Shown: positions 42,073 through 51,943, counted from the stretch's first letter. The stretch: DNA of 64,000 nucleotides from Fusobacterium perfoetens (GCF_021531475.1 NZ_JADYTX010000002.1:1-64000), one strand, 5' to 3'. Numbers and translations are program-made. Notes: generated by a model not told the origin, from the sequence alone.

Positions 42073-42669
42073 ATGGGAAAAAATATAGTTTCTTTAATAA
42101 TTTTTGATACAGAAACAAATGGCTTAACAATAGATGATTCTGTCCTTTCCATTTCTGCTGTAAAAGTTTTTTATGATTTGGAAAATGAGAGATTTTTAAA
42201 AGATTTTGAAGAGTATGATAGGTATTATTATATCCGTGAGGGAGAGGAAGAAAACGAGGGAGCTATCAGTGTAAATGGGCTTAATCGAGATGAGATAACA
42301 AAAAGAAGAGGGGAAAATTGTCAATATCCAAAATATTTTTACGAAGATATAAAAAGTTTTGAAAGATTTTGTGATGGTGCGAGACATTTTATAGGGCATA
42401 ATATAAAATTTGATTTAAAATATATTGAGGGGCATATGAATATTGAAAATACTTTTGATACTATGTACACTAACAAATATGTTTTGAAACTACCCTCAAA
42501 TTATGGATATAAAAATCCAAAACTATCTGAAACAGCAGATTATTACCAAATTGATGTAGGACAATATAGTTTTCACTCAAGTCTTGATGATGTCAAAGTA
42601 ACAGCAAAGATTTTTAGACTGATGTGCAAGAATAAAAATAAAAACGCAATGGAATTTTTAAGAAAATAA
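42073..42669 (+). CDS. DnaQ-like 3'-5' exonuclease (DEDDh)
   Basis: A 198-residue RNase H-fold exonuclease. Exo I is FDTETNG (Asp and Glu near 11 and 13), Exo II GHNIKFDLKYI, and Exo III HSSLDDVKVTAKIF (His and Asp). It has no polymerase or clamp-binding part, so it is a stand-alone repair or RNA/DNA processing nuclease. It lies 12 bases before recQ; a joint role in DNA end processing is plausible. RBS AAGGTG. Confidence 0.85.
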   Translation: MGKNIVSLIIFDTETNGLTIDDSVLSISAVKVFYDLENERFLKDFEEYDRYYYIREGEEENEGAISVNGLNRDEITKRRGENCQYPKYFYEDIKSFERFCDGARHFIGHNIKFDLKYIEGHMNIENTFDTMYTNKYVLKLPSNYGYKNPKLSETADYYQIDVGQYSFHSSLDDVKVTAKIFRLMCKNKNKNAMEFLRK

Positions 42670-42681
42670 AAAGGTAAATTT

Positions 42682-44616
42682 ATGAATATAGAAGCTTTAA
42701 AAATTTTAAAAAAAATATATGGTTATGACTCTTTTAGAAAGGGACAGAACTATATAATAAAAAGTATTCTTTCTAAAAGAGATACTTTGGGAGTGATGTC
42801 AACAGGTGGGGGAAAATCTATCTGTTATCAAATCCCAGCTCTTATGTCAGAGGGGATTGCTGTGGTTATATCTCCGCTTATCTCTTTGATGAAAGACCAA
42901 GTGGATAGTTTGAAAATTCTTGGGATAAATGGTGTATATGTAAATTCAACTCTCACAAGGGAAGAGTATAAGAAAGTTGTAGGAGAGTTAAGAAGTGGAA
43001 AAGTAAAACTTTTGTATTTGTCCCCTGAAAGAATTGTAAATGAAAAATTTATAAACTTTATGAAAACTTTAAATCTTTCTTTTATTGCTGTTGATGAGGC
43101 GCACTGTATCTCACAGTGGGGACACGATTTTAGAAAGAGCTATTTAGAAATCCCTAAATTTGTAAAAGGGATAGGGAAAAAACTTCCAATCCTTGCCTTA
43201 ACTGCTACAGCCACTCCAAGAGTGATGAAAGATATAGAAAATCTTTTGGAGATGACAAATACTTACAAATATGTTGATGGTTTTGATAGAGAAAATCTAT
43301 TTTTTAAAGTGGAAAAAATAAGCGAGTCTGTTATAAAAAATTCAGAAGTTTATATCAGTAAATATATAAGAAAACATAAAAATATGTCTGGGATAGTTTA
43401 TGCAAGTACTAGAAAAGAGGTAGACGGGCTTTATAGTTATTTAAAAGATATAAAAAATTATAGTGTTGGAAAATATCACGCAGGTCTTACAAAGGAAGAG
43501 AGAACTGAGGCACAGGAGAAATTTTTAAAAGATGATATTAAGATTATGATAGCTACTAATGCTTTTGGTATGGGGATTGATAAATCCAACGTTAGATATG
43601 TAATCCATAAAAATATACCAAAGGATTTGGAAAGTTATTATCAAGAGGCTGGTCGTGCTGGAAGAGATGGATTACCAAGTGAGGCAATTTTGCTTTTTGA
43701 TGAAAAAGATATTGCCACACAGGATTTTTTTATAGATAATAACGACGAGCTAGATGATGTTCAAAGAAAAATAAAACGGGAAAAATTAGATGAGATGGTG
43801 AGATACGCCAATCTTACAAGTTGCTATAGGGAGTTTATTCTGAAATATTTTGGAGATAAGAGAATAAAAAATTATTGTGGTAACTGTGGAAATTGTAGAA
43901 ATGCAAAAGATGTGGAAGATTTAACAATAGAAACAAAAATGGTTATCTCCTGCATAGGCAGAGCCAAAGAAAAAATTGGTATCTCTACTCTTGTTAATAT
44001 TTTACTTGGAAAAGCTGATACTAAAATAGAGAGAAAAGGTCTGAGAGAACTTTCAACATTTGGTATAATGAAAGATAGAAATCAAGAGTGGCTAGAGGAG
44101 TTTATAAACTTTTTGATTTTAGAAAATTATATAGAGCTAACAGCAGGAAGTTATCCAACAGTCCAACTGAATAAAAACTCCTATGAAGTTTTAAAGGATA
44201 TTAAAAAAATCCAAAGAAAATTAAATGAGGTTGTTACTTTTGATTACTACGAAAATAATCTTTTCCAAAAACTAAATGGTCTTAGAAAGAAAATAAGTGA
44301 AAAGGAAAATGTAGCTCCATATATAATTTTTTCTGATATGACTTTATTTGAAATGGCTGAGAAAAAACCTAAAAATCGTTGGGAAATGTTAAAGATAAAA
44401 GGTGTGGGAAATCAAAAGTTTAAAAATTATGGAGAGGATTTTTTAAATATTATAAATGAGTTTTCTGAGGAAGATTTGGAAAAATTAAAAATAGAAAATA
44501 TTATAGATGAAGAATATTTAGAGATAAGTAAAATAGAGAACTTAAAGAGAGAATTAAACTTAAATATGAACACTCAAAAATTAAAAGATATAATTATTAA
44601 AAATTTATTTTTATAA
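42682..44616 (+). CDS. recQ: ATP-dependent DNA helicase RecQ
   Basis: A 644-residue superfamily 2 helicase. It has YGYDSFRKGQ (motif 0), STGGGKSICYQIP (I), DEAHCISQWGHDFR (II and aromatic loop), LALTATATP (III) and QEAGRAGRDG (VI). A zinc-binding RQC region follows (CYREFILKYFG, then CGNCGNC) and then a C-terminal HRDC-like domain (FEMAEKKPKNRWEMLKIKGVG). It unwinds recombination and replication intermediates. Operon with the DnaQ-like exonuclease. Confidence 0.95.
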   Translation: MNIEALKILKKIYGYDSFRKGQNYIIKSILSKRDTLGVMSTGGGKSICYQIPALMSEGIAVVISPLISLMKDQVDSLKILGINGVYVNSTLTREEYKKVVGELRSGKVKLLYLSPERIVNEKFINFMKTLNLSFIAVDEAHCISQWGHDFRKSYLEIPKFVKGIGKKLPILALTATATPRVMKDIENLLEMTNTYKYVDGFDRENLFFKVEKISESVIKNSEVYISKYIRKHKNMSGIVYASTRKEVDGLYSYLKDIKNYSVGKYHAGLTKEERTEAQEKFLKDDIKIMIATNAFGMGIDKSNVRYVIHKNIPKDLESYYQEAGRAGRDGLPSEAILLFDEKDIATQDFFIDNNDELDDVQRKIKREKLDEMVRYANLTSCYREFILKYFGDKRIKNYCGNCGNCRNAKDVEDLTIETKMVISCIGRAKEKIGISTLVNILLGKADTKIERKGLRELSTFGIMKDRNQEWLEEFINFLILENYIELTAGSYPTVQLNKNSYEVLKDIKKIQRKLNEVVTFDYYENNLFQKLNGLRKKISEKENVAPYIIFSDMTLFEMAEKKPKNRWEMLKIKGVGNQKFKNYGEDFLNIINEFSEEDLEKLKIENIIDEEYLEISKIENLKRELNLNMNTQKLKDIIIKNLFL

Positions 44617-44708
44617 AAAATAAACTTTTTTTAAAGAAATGTAGTCTATATGGTATAACGATGAATAAAAATTGTTATAATAAATTTCTCTCCCCAAAAG
44701 AAATATAT

Positions 44709-44748
44709 AAAAATCCACTTTTCTATATATGAAGAGTGGATTTTTATT
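44709..44748 (+). terminator. Terminator between recQ and the DUF486 gene
   Basis: AAAAATCCACT (44709-44719) pairs with AGTGGATTTTT (44735-44745), ending in T-rich sequence. Confidence 0.8.
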
Positions 44749-44845
44749 TTACTATTAAGTTACTAAAAAATTAAAATAATTTCTTGATTATTTATAAAAA
44801 ATATTATAAAATTATATGCTAAATTATAATTTTAAGGGGGATTTT

Positions 44846-45178
44846 ATGAAATTTTTACCTATCGGTCTTTTATTTGTTTCAAATATTTTTATGTCATTTG
44901 CCTGGTATGGACATCTAAAAAATACAGGAAGTGCTTTATGGTTTGCCATAGTTTCTAGCTGGGCAATAGCATTCTTTGAATATTGTTTCTCTATTCCAGC
45001 TAATAGAATAGGTTCTCAATATTTCACAGTGGCTCAATTAAAAATAATACAAGAAGTTGTCACTTTAGTTGTATTTTCTGGATTTTCAGTTTTATATCTT
45101 AAACAAGAGTTTAAATTAAATTATATCTATGCTTTTATCTGTCTTATAGGTGCAGTATACTTTATGTTTAAAAAATAA
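44846..45178 (+). CDS. DUF486 family membrane protein
   Basis: A 110-residue protein with four predicted membrane segments (FLPIGLLFVSNIFMSFAWYGHL, ALWFAIVSSWAIAFFEYCF, a third around VVTLVVFSGFSVLYL, YIYAFICLIGAVYFMF). The pattern SWAIAFFEYCFSIPANRIG is typical of DUF486, distantly like small DMT transporters. Function unknown. The start at 44846 follows AGGGGG. Single gene. Confidence 0.85.
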   Translation: MKFLPIGLLFVSNIFMSFAWYGHLKNTGSALWFAIVSSWAIAFFEYCFSIPANRIGSQYFTVAQLKIIQEVVTLVVFSGFSVLYLKQEFKLNYIYAFICLIGAVYFMFKK

Positions 45179-45190
45179 ATATAAAAAAAT

Positions 45191-45220
45191 AAGGAGTTGT
45201 CGTTTGACAACTCCTTGTTC
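45191..45220. terminator. Bidirectional terminator
   Basis: AAGGAGTTGTC (45191-45201) pairs with GACAACTCCTT (45206-45216); the loop is GTTT. Confidence 0.8.
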
Positions 45221-45233
45221 TTTAAATAAGAAA

Positions 45234-45446
45234 CTATTTAGCTTGGTTTTCTTCTTCAGCTATAAGTCTGTTGATTTCATCTATTACGATATCAGCGTTT
45301 AATCCGTGAGATTCGATACCTTCTCCTAAAGTTTCTCCAGCTGCTACCATACATCCGATACATCCTAAACCATATTTTCTAAATACCATTCCTACTACTG
45401 GATATTGTCTTGCAACTTCAAGTATGTTACTATCTCTTGTTACCAT
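45234..45446 (-). CDS. DUF1858 domain-containing protein
   Basis: A 70-residue cytoplasmic protein with a DUF1858 (ScdA N-terminus-like) domain: ILEVARQYPVVGMVFRKYG, the CIGC pair near 29-32, and ETLGEGIESHGL. The Cys pair suggests metal, Fe-S or redox chemistry; the biochemical role is unknown. RBS AAGGAGTG. Confidence 0.88.
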   Translation of the reverse strand: MVTRDSNILEVARQYPVVGMVFRKYGLGCIGCMVAAGETLGEGIESHGLNADIVIDEINRLIAEEENQAK

Positions 45447-45601
45447 ATATAATCACTCCTTAGTTTAAAATAAATTTTTTCACTGTTATTATACTAGATT
45501 TTTCTTTCGTTGTCAATAAAATAAGAGATTAAATATTTTAGTCTACAAAACTATTTTTTTATAAGTATATTTTTAAAATCAAATTTTTCTAAAATATATA
45601 T

Positions 45602-46567
45602 TTATCTTCCTACAACGTTTAAAAGGTCGTGGACTCTTACAATTCCCACAAGTTCTCCATTTTTCATAACAGGAAGTACAGAGATTTGGTTTTCTCTATT
45701 TTCCATAAGATCAAGAGCTTCTATTGCCATTATACTTTCTTCAGCATAAGTGAAATTCTTTGTCATTATATCTTGAGCTTTCATTTTGAAAAATTCTTCT
45801 TTTTTAGATAGAGCTCTTCTTAGATCTCCCTCTGTTATTATTCCTACCATTTTGTTATGCTCATTCATAACACAAACTGCTCCAAGTCTTTTTTTAGTCA
45901 TATTAAGAATAAGCTCATCAACCGATGAAATATCTTTTACAAGAGGAAGACTATCTCCAGAGTGCATAACATCTCTAACTTTCATAAGAAGTCTTCTTCC
46001 TAAAGTTCCACCGGGGTGATAAACAGCAAAATTTTCAGGTTTAAAATTTCTTCTAGCTATTAAAATAGCAGCTAGAGCATCCCCCATTACAAGAGTAGAA
46101 GTAGATGATGCCATTGGAGCAAGATTTAAAGGACAACCCTCTTTTTCAATTCCAATATTTAAAATATATTTTGCCTCTCTTCCAAGAGGAGATTTTTCAT
46201 TTCCTGTCATAGCTATAAGAGTAGCACCTATTCTTTTTATAGATGGAATAAGTGATAAGACTTCTTCACTGTTTCCACTGTTTGATATAGCAATAACCAC
46301 ATCTTCTTCACAGATCATTCCTAAATCTCCGTGTAATCCTTCAGCAGAGTTCATAAATATTGCGTGTGTTCCTGTTGAGGCAAGAGTTGCGGCGATTTTT
46401 TTTCCAATAAGTCCAGATTTTCCAATTCCTGTTATTACAACTTTACCCTTTGAATTAAGAATCAATTCAACCACATTTTCTATACTTTCATTTATTTTAT
46501 CTCTAACCTTTATAAGTTCTTCTATCTCTGAATCGAATAATTTTTTTGCAATTTCTACTGTATTCAT
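45602..46567 (-). CDS. kdsD: D-arabinose 5-phosphate isomerase
   Basis: A 321-residue KpsF/GutQ-type isomerase turning ribulose 5-phosphate into arabinose 5-phosphate, the precursor of KDO for LPS. It has an SIS domain (about 30-170: GKSGLIGKKIAATLASTGT, ISNSGNSEEV) and two CBS domains (VRDVMHSGDSLP, then QDIMTKNF onward). RBS AAAGGAG. Evidence for an outer membrane with LPS, with gmhA at 50462. Confidence 0.93.
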   Translation of the reverse strand: MNTVEIAKKLFDSEIEELIKVRDKINESIENVVELILNSKGKVVITGIGKSGLIGKKIAATLASTGTHAIFMNSAEGLHGDLGMICEEDVVIAISNSGNSEEVLSLIPSIKRIGATLIAMTGNEKSPLGREAKYILNIGIEKEGCPLNLAPMASSTSTLVMGDALAAILIARRNFKPENFAVYHPGGTLGRRLLMKVRDVMHSGDSLPLVKDISSVDELILNMTKKRLGAVCVMNEHNKMVGIITEGDLRRALSKKEEFFKMKAQDIMTKNFTYAEESIMAIEALDLMENRENQISVLPVMKNGELVGIVRVHDLLNVVGR

Positions 46568-46628
46568 CTAAACATCTCCTTTAAAAATATTCTTACAATC
46601 ACATTATACCACTTTATACAAATAAAAA

Positions 46629-46665
46629 AAACTACCTTTATTAAAATTAATAAAGATAGTTTTGA
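46629..46665 (-). terminator. Terminator of fabK
   Basis: ACTA and CTTTATTA arms pair with TAATAAAG and TAGT across 46629-46663, with a minus-strand T-run. Confidence 0.7.
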
Positions 46666-46668
46666 TAA

Positions 46669-47622
46669 TTATTTTATATTTTCAAAATATTTAAAAAGTC
46701 TTTCTCTTTCAGTTTCTAAATCTTTGATAAGTCCTTCGATTATTTCTAGAGCAGATTCTCTTTTTGTAACCATAGATGCAACTTGTCCAGCCATTACGCT
46801 TCCTTCTTTTACATCTCCATCGATAGCAGCAAGTCTTAATTTTCCAGTTCCTTTAGCTTCTAAATCTTCTACACTTGCTCCATGTTTTTCCATTTCAAGA
46901 AGTTCTTTTGCTAATTTATTTTCAATTACTCTAACAGGGTGTCCAGTGTAATTTCCAGTTGCAACAGTTGATCTGTCTTTAGCTTTTATTATAGCTTCTT
47001 TGTAGTTGTCGTGAACTGTACATTCGTCAGCAACTATAAATTTAGTTCCAACTTGTACTCCTTCAGCTCCAAGAGCGAAAGCAGCTAGGAATTGTTTTCC
47101 TCCTCCAACTCCTCCAGCTAAGATAACAGGGATTGATACAGCTTCGGCTATTTGTGGAGTAAGAGCCATTGTTGTGATTTCTCCAATATGTCCTCCAGCT
47201 TCTAATCCTTCAGCAACTAAAGCGTCAGCACCGATTTTTTCCATTCTTTTTGCAAGAGCCACAGAAGAAACAACAGGTATAACTTTTATTCCAGCTCCTT
47301 TTAATTTTTCCATATATACTCCAGGGTTTCCAGCTCCAGTAGTTACTACTTTTACTCCCTCTTCTATACAAACATCTATTTGTTCAGCCACGTTTGGCAT
47401 CATTAGCATTAGGTTAACTCCAAATGGATTTTCAGTTATCTCTTTAGCTTTTTTTATCTCTTTACGAAGAATATCAACAGGCATACCTCCACCAGCGATT
47501 ATTCCTAATCCTCCAACTTTTGAAACGTGTCCAGCTAAATTTCCATCAGCTATCCAAGCCATAGCCCCTTGAAAAATAGGATATTTTATTCCTAATAATT
47601 GACAAACTCTATTATTTTTCAT
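46669..47622 (-). CDS. fabK: Enoyl-ACP reductase II (FabK; nitronate monooxygenase family)
   Basis: A 317-residue FMN-dependent TIM-barrel protein. It has [14 protein letters not shown] at the N-terminus, [12 protein letters not shown] (catalytic His), [14 protein letters not shown] and [12 protein letters not shown] (FMN phosphate site). These features favour FabK, the last step of each fatty-acid elongation cycle, over plain nitronate monooxygenases. It stands apart from other fab genes here. A good RBS (GGAGG) precedes the ATG. Confidence 0.88.
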   Translation of the reverse strand: MKNNRVCQLLGIKYPIFQGAMAWIADGNLAGHVSKVGGLGIIAGGGMPVDILRKEIKKAKEITENPFGVNLMLMMPNVAEQIDVCIEEGVKVVTTGAGNPGVYMEKLKGAGIKVIPVVSSVALAKRMEKIGADALVAEGLEAGGHIGEITTMALTPQIAEAVSIPVILAGGVGGGKQFLAAFALGAEGVQVGTKFIVADECTVHDNYKEAIIKAKDRSTVATGNYTGHPVRVIENKLAKELLEMEKHGASVEDLEAKGTGKLRLAAIDGDVKEGSVMAGQVASMVTKRESALEIIEGLIKDLETERERLFKYFENIK

Positions 47623-47701
47623 TTAACCTCCTATGGTTCTCTAAAGTATTTTCTCTGTGATTATATCATTTTTTTTAAATTTCTTCAAATTTTTCCTAAA
47701 A

Positions 47702-48472
47702 CTAATAACTAAACTTTTCATCTATATAAGTATCAAAAATTTCTTTTGGTCTAAGAGATTTTCTAAGTTCTAAGAATTTGTTTAGTCTTTCTTCTGAGCT
47801 GTTTATAATAAGTTCTTCAGGATAGTCAACTTCTTCAATAATTTTTCTAGCTAAGTCTGTATGTCCTACCAAACGACAATAGTGAGAGTCAGTATTAACA
47901 GTTATAAAGCAACCGTATTTTTTAGCGATTCTTGCTACCTCGCTACATCTTTCATAAGAACCAATTCTTGTTCCTCCTAGAGAGCTATTATTTATTTCCA
48001 AAGCCACGTTACATTCTTTTGCAACTTTTATAACTTCTTCAAAATCTATAGGAAACTCTTTATTTCCTGGGTGAACTAAAATATCTATTTTTTGAGATTT
48101 TATAATATTGATAGCGGATTTTGTATTTTTTTCTATTGGTTGGTATTTATGATATTCTCTACAACCGTGGAAACCACAAAGTATAATATCAAGATGTTGA
48201 TAGATAGCTTGATTTATATCAAATTCTCCATTTTCTCCAATTATATTTGCCTCAACTCCTTTTAAAACTCTTACTCCTTTGATAACGTTTGGAAGAACTC
48301 TTATATTTAAAAGTTGCCACCAGTGAGGAGTATCCAAAAGAGCAGGACCGTGGTTTGTAATAGCTATTACTTTCATACCTTTTTCAGCAGCATAAGTAAC
48401 ATTTTCTTCGATTGTGCTAAAAGCGTGAGGATTAGTATTACTATGTACGTGCAAATCTATTTGATAATCCAT
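47702..48472 (-). CDS. PHP domain phosphoesterase (YcdX-like)
   Basis: A 256-residue metal-dependent hydrolase. It has DLHVHSNTNPHAFST at 6-20, TNHGPAL, LCGFHGC, VHPGNKEF, ALEINNSSLG and VNTDSHYC, the metal-ligand set of YcdX/PhoH-type PHP phosphatases. The trinuclear metal site appears complete. Substrate unknown. Confidence 0.9.
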   Translation of the reverse strand: MDYQIDLHVHSNTNPHAFSTIEENVTYAAEKGMKVIAITNHGPALLDTPHWWQLLNIRVLPNVIKGVRVLKGVEANIIGENGEFDINQAIYQHLDIILCGFHGCREYHKYQPIEKNTKSAINIIKSQKIDILVHPGNKEFPIDFEEVIKVAKECNVALEINNSSLGGTRIGSYERCSEVARIAKKYGCFITVNTDSHYCRLVGHTDLARKIIEEVDYPEELIINSSEERLNKFLELRKSLRPKEIFDTYIDEKFSY

Positions 48473-48596
48473 AAAAATTTTTTGTGTATTACTACACCCT
48501 CCTTTATAAAAAATATTTTCTAAGAATATTATATCATATTTTTTCGATACTTATATATTTTATTAAGAAAATAATTTTACTTTTTTATCATCACAA

Positions 48597-48605
48597 TGGT
48601 ATAAT
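48597..48605 (+). promoter_or_regulatory. -10 of the ThyX-like gene
   Basis: TG, one base, TATAAT at 48600-48605 (extended -10), 35 bases before the 48640 start. The -35 is weak. Confidence 0.5.
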
Positions 48606-48639
48606 ATAATGTAAAATTAAAAATGGAGGTAAAAAATTA

Positions 48640-49272
48640 ATGTTAAATATATTTAATGTAAGAGTATATGGATTAGAAGAAAGTGCAAAAGCTAGTGGTT
48701 ATCCAATGATTAGTGGAATGATACCAGCTTATGACGATGATATTTGTGAGCTTTCTGAAAAAGATATAAAAAGAATAGAAAAATTAGGAAATGCAATCCC
48801 AGCTAGTGGACACGATTGTTTTTTAAAAGGGATAACAGTACAATTTGATATTACATACCCTAACTATTGGACTCCACAATTCCAAAGATACCACTTTGCA
48901 GATATAGTAAGTTCAACTTCTAAAATGCACAGAATAACTAAAATGAATTTAAAAGAAACTTGTAATAAATATGTAGATGATGTTGTTATAGAAAATCTTC
49001 AAAAATGGGTAGATATTTATAACTCTTTTGAAGCTGGAGAGGAAACAAAAAAAGTTGGAGATAAAGAATACACTCAATATGAAATCTTTATGAAAATAAT
49101 TTCTAACGCTCCATTAGGTCTTGAACAAACAATGAGAGTTACAACAAACTATCTTCAATTAAAAACTATTTACAATCAAAGAAGACATCACAAACTTAAG
49201 GAAGATTGGGGAGCTTTCTGTGATTGGTGCTTAACTCTACCAAGATTTAAAGAGCTTTGCTTAAATAGATAA
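48640..49272 (+). CDS. Uncharacterised protein with possible ThyX-like fold
   Basis: A 210-residue cytoplasmic protein. The pattern KGITVQFDITYPNYWTPQF, then QRYHFADIVSSTSKMHR, and later QTMRVTTNYLQLKTIYNQRR resembles the order of strands and helices of flavin-dependent thymidylate synthase. The RHRxxS signature is not present in standard form (RYHFADIVSS). I cannot name its function; it may be a diverged ThyX relative or unrelated. RBS GGAGG. Single gene with its own terminator. Confidence 0.5.
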   Translation: MLNIFNVRVYGLEESAKASGYPMISGMIPAYDDDICELSEKDIKRIEKLGNAIPASGHDCFLKGITVQFDITYPNYWTPQFQRYHFADIVSSTSKMHRITKMNLKETCNKYVDDVVIENLQKWVDIYNSFEAGEETKKVGDKEYTQYEIFMKIISNAPLGLEQTMRVTTNYLQLKTIYNQRRHHKLKEDWGAFCDWCLTLPRFKELCLNR

Positions 49273-49279
49273 GAGAATT

Positions 49280-49307
49280 AGGGCTGTCGTTTTGGACAGC
49301 TCTTTTG
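49280..49307 (+). terminator. Terminator after the ThyX-like gene
   Basis: AGGGCTGTC (49280-49288) pairs with GACAGCTCT (49295-49303), followed by TTTTG. Confidence 0.8.
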
Positions 49308-49578
49308 TTTCAATGTATAAATGTATATATATTTTTTTAATAATTAATTTATTTAATAGTATACTTAAAAGTAGATATTATTAATTAAAACTTTCTAATA
49401 AAAAAGATAGGGGTAAGATTTGTTTTTATTTTTTTGGGAAAAAATTAGAAAAAGTTGGTTAAAAAATCAAAAAAATTTAAAAAAATTAAAAAATATATAT
49501 GAAATATATAATTTATGTGATAGAATGTATTGTAAAATAAAATTTTTAATATATATTTTCAATATATTAGGAGGAAAG

Positions 49579-50451
49579 ATGGATTTACATTATCTAAAAA
49601 TTTTCTATGAAGTTGCCAAGGAAAAAAGTTTCACAAAGGCAGCTACTAAACTGTATATCAATCAGTCTGCAGTTTCTATTCAAATTAAAAAATTTGAAGA
49701 ACTATTAAATGCGAAATTATTCGATAGAAGTTCTAAGAAAATAAGACTTACTTATACAGGAGAGGCTCTTTATAGAATGGCTGAGGATATTTTTAACAAA
49801 GTCCAAAGAGCTGAAAAAGAGATAAATAGAATTATAAAACTTGGAAAGGCAAAAATAATTATAGGTTCTACTTCAATTATAGGTGACCCATTACTTCCAA
49901 AATTAATGAAAGAGTTTAGTGAAGAATACCCAGAGATTGAGTATGAAATTCAAATTTCTGATAAGCCAACACTTTTAAAAACTCTTAAAGAGGGAGGAAT
50001 AGATATCGCTTTAGTTGACGAAGAGCATATTGTTGACCCTAATCTTGATATTATCACAGTTGAAAAAGTTCCATACTATTTAATAACTGGTGATGAAAAT
50101 ATAAATATTACAAATGTTGCTGATTATCCTCTAATCAGTAGAAATAATGTTCCAAATAACTTAAAGGCTATTAATTTCCTTGAAGAAAAATATCAAATTA
50201 ATTTTGATAATAGAATTATAGTTCAAGGAAGTTTACAAATAATAAAAGGAATGGTAAAAAATAAACTTGCCAATGTAATTTTACCTTATTATGCTATTGA
50301 TAAAGAGATAAAAAATGGTGAGTTTAAAGTTATTGAAGAGATTGTAGATGTAAAAGATGGATATCAAGTTATAGTGACAAAGGATAAAAATACTTTAGTT
50401 CCTATTATTAAATTCTTAAACTTTATATCTAGCTACAAATTATTAAAATAG
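49579..50451 (+). CDS. LysR family transcriptional regulator
   Basis: A 290-residue regulator. HTH at about 1-60 (YLKIFYEVAKEKSFTKAATKL, then QSAVSIQIKKFEELL), then a substrate-binding domain (KIIIGSTSIIGDPLLPKLMKEF). The start at 49579 is chosen because GGAGGA precedes it; the longer frame is implausibly A-rich. Ten bases before gmhA on the same strand, so perhaps co-transcribed. Confidence 0.92.
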   Translation: MDLHYLKIFYEVAKEKSFTKAATKLYINQSAVSIQIKKFEELLNAKLFDRSSKKIRLTYTGEALYRMAEDIFNKVQRAEKEINRIIKLGKAKIIIGSTSIIGDPLLPKLMKEFSEEYPEIEYEIQISDKPTLLKTLKEGGIDIALVDEEHIVDPNLDIITVEKVPYYLITGDENINITNVADYPLISRNNVPNNLKAINFLEEKYQINFDNRIIVQGSLQIIKGMVKNKLANVILPYYAIDKEIKNGEFKVIEEIVDVKDGYQVIVTKDKNTLVPIIKFLNFISSYKLLK

Positions 50452-50461
50452 AGGAGGGGCA

Positions 50462-51037
50462 ATGAATCTTATAGAGTCTTATAAAACTGAACTAGAACTT
50501 TTAAAAAGTTTTATAGAACAAGAAGAAAAAGAAAAAATGACAGAAAAAGTTGCAAGTGAATTAGCTAAAGCTTTTTCTAATGGAAATAAAGTTTTAATCT
50601 GTGGAAATGGTGGAAGTAATAGTGACGCACTTCATTTTGCAGAGGAGTTTACAGGAAAATTTAGAAAAGAAAGACGTGCTTTACCAGCTATCGCTATATC
50701 AGAGTCTTCTCATATTACTTGTGTTGGTAATGATTATGGATTTGATTATATTTTCTCAAAAGGTGTTGAGGCTTTTGGAAAAGAGGGAGATTTATTTATA
50801 GGTTTATCTACTAGTGGAAACTCTTCTAACGTAATAAAAGCAGTTGAGATGGCAAAATCTCTAGGAATGAAAACAGTGGGACTTCTTGGAAAAGACGGAG
50901 GAAAGTTAAAAGGACTTTGTGACTTTGAATTTGTTATTCCAGGGGAAACTTCTGATAGAATCCAAGAGATTCATATGATGATTTTACATATAATTATCGA
51001 AGGTGTTGAAAGAATAATGTTCCCTGAAAACTACTAA
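50462..51037 (+). CDS. gmhA: Phosphoheptose isomerase
   Basis: A 191-residue SIS-domain enzyme turning sedoheptulose 7-phosphate into glycero-manno-heptose 7-phosphate for LPS inner core. It has CGNGGSNSDALHFAEEFTGKF (about 47-67), STSGNSSNV and SDRIQEIHMMILHIIIE with metal-site Glu/His. RBS GAGGGG. It indicates an LPS-bearing outer membrane. Confidence 0.94.
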   Translation: MNLIESYKTELELLKSFIEQEEKEKMTEKVASELAKAFSNGNKVLICGNGGSNSDALHFAEEFTGKFRKERRALPAIAISESSHITCVGNDYGFDYIFSKGVEAFGKEGDLFIGLSTSGNSSNVIKAVEMAKSLGMKTVGLLGKDGGKLKGLCDFEFVIPGETSDRIQEIHMMILHIIIEGVERIMFPENY

Positions 51038-51054
51038 TTTTAGGAGTTGATTTT

Positions 51055-51879
51055 ATGAAAAAACTGATACTTGGATTTTTTATTCTGTTACAAACTATTA
51101 TTTTTTCTGATGAAAATATTGGATATATCTCCTCTTTTAATATTTTAAGATTGGGAGCCAATGAAAAAAATTATAAAGAGGTTGGAAAAATCTTAAGCAG
51201 TTTTGACATTGTAGGTTTAGAAGAGGTATTTTCTGAGGCTGGAGTTCAAAAAGTAGTAGATGAACTAGAAAAAGTTACTAGTGTAGATTGGGATTATCAT
51301 ATGACTTCTTACCCTGTTGGAACTAAAAAATATAAAGAACATTATGCTTATGTATTTAGAACTGACAGAGTAAAATTTTTAAAATCTCGTGGATATTTTA
51401 AAGATAGACAAAATGATTTCATAAGAGAACCTTATGGAGCTGATTTTAAAATAGGTAATATGGACTTTACTTTTGTTCTTTTACACTCTATCTATGGAGA
51501 TAAAAAAAGTTTTAGGGTGGCTGAGGCTAACTCTTTGAGAAAAGTTTATGATTATTTTCAAGATATGGATAAAGAAGAGAATGATATTATAATAGGTGGA
51601 GATTTTAATCTATCTGTTAGAGATAACGGTTTTAAAAATCTTCTTTCTCACGAGGATAAAATTATCTATTGTATCTCTCCAAATCTTAAGACTACAATAG
51701 GAACAAAAGGACTTGCAAATCAATACGATAATATTTTTATATCAAAATATACAAGTGAGTTTACAGGAAATAGTGGAACTTTAGATTTTACAAGAAAAAA
51801 TTATAAAAAAGCGAGAAAAGAAGTATCAGATCATCTTCCTATTTTTATAGAAGTGAATATTTCAAAAGATGATGATTAA
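51055..51879 (+). CDS. Exported DNase I-like endonuclease/phosphatase family protein
   Basis: A 274-residue protein with a signal peptide (KKLILGFFILLQTIIFS, cleavage near 18). The mature EEP domain has SSFNILRLG, DIVGLEEVF (Glu), HYAYVFR, IIGGDFNLSV (Asp, Asn) and VSDHLPIFIE (Asp, His). The catalytic set looks complete. A secreted or periplasmic nuclease, possibly for scavenging extracellular DNA; phosphodiesterase activity on other substrates is possible. RBS GGAG; 17 bases after gmhA. Confidence 0.88.
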   Translation: MKKLILGFFILLQTIIFSDENIGYISSFNILRLGANEKNYKEVGKILSSFDIVGLEEVFSEAGVQKVVDELEKVTSVDWDYHMTSYPVGTKKYKEHYAYVFRTDRVKFLKSRGYFKDRQNDFIREPYGADFKIGNMDFTFVLLHSIYGDKKSFRVAEANSLRKVYDYFQDMDKEENDIIIGGDFNLSVRDNGFKNLLSHEDKIIYCISPNLKTTIGTKGLANQYDNIFISKYTSEFTGNSGTLDFTRKNYKKARKEVSDHLPIFIEVNISKDDD

Positions 51880-51884
51880 GTAAC

Positions 51885-51918
51885 AAAGAGATTGTTGTGA
51901 AAGCAACAACCTCTTTAT
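51885..51918 (+). terminator. Terminator after the nuclease gene
   Basis: AAAGAG, TGTTG pairs with CAACA, CTCTTT (51885-51916), then a T-rich tail. Confidence 0.75.
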
Positions 51919-51943
51919 TTTTATATTTTAGAATGGAGTTTAT

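Noticed and set aside
45786-46019. Plus-strand open frame inside kdsD
   Set aside because: Antisense to conserved CBS domains; no independent coding evidence.
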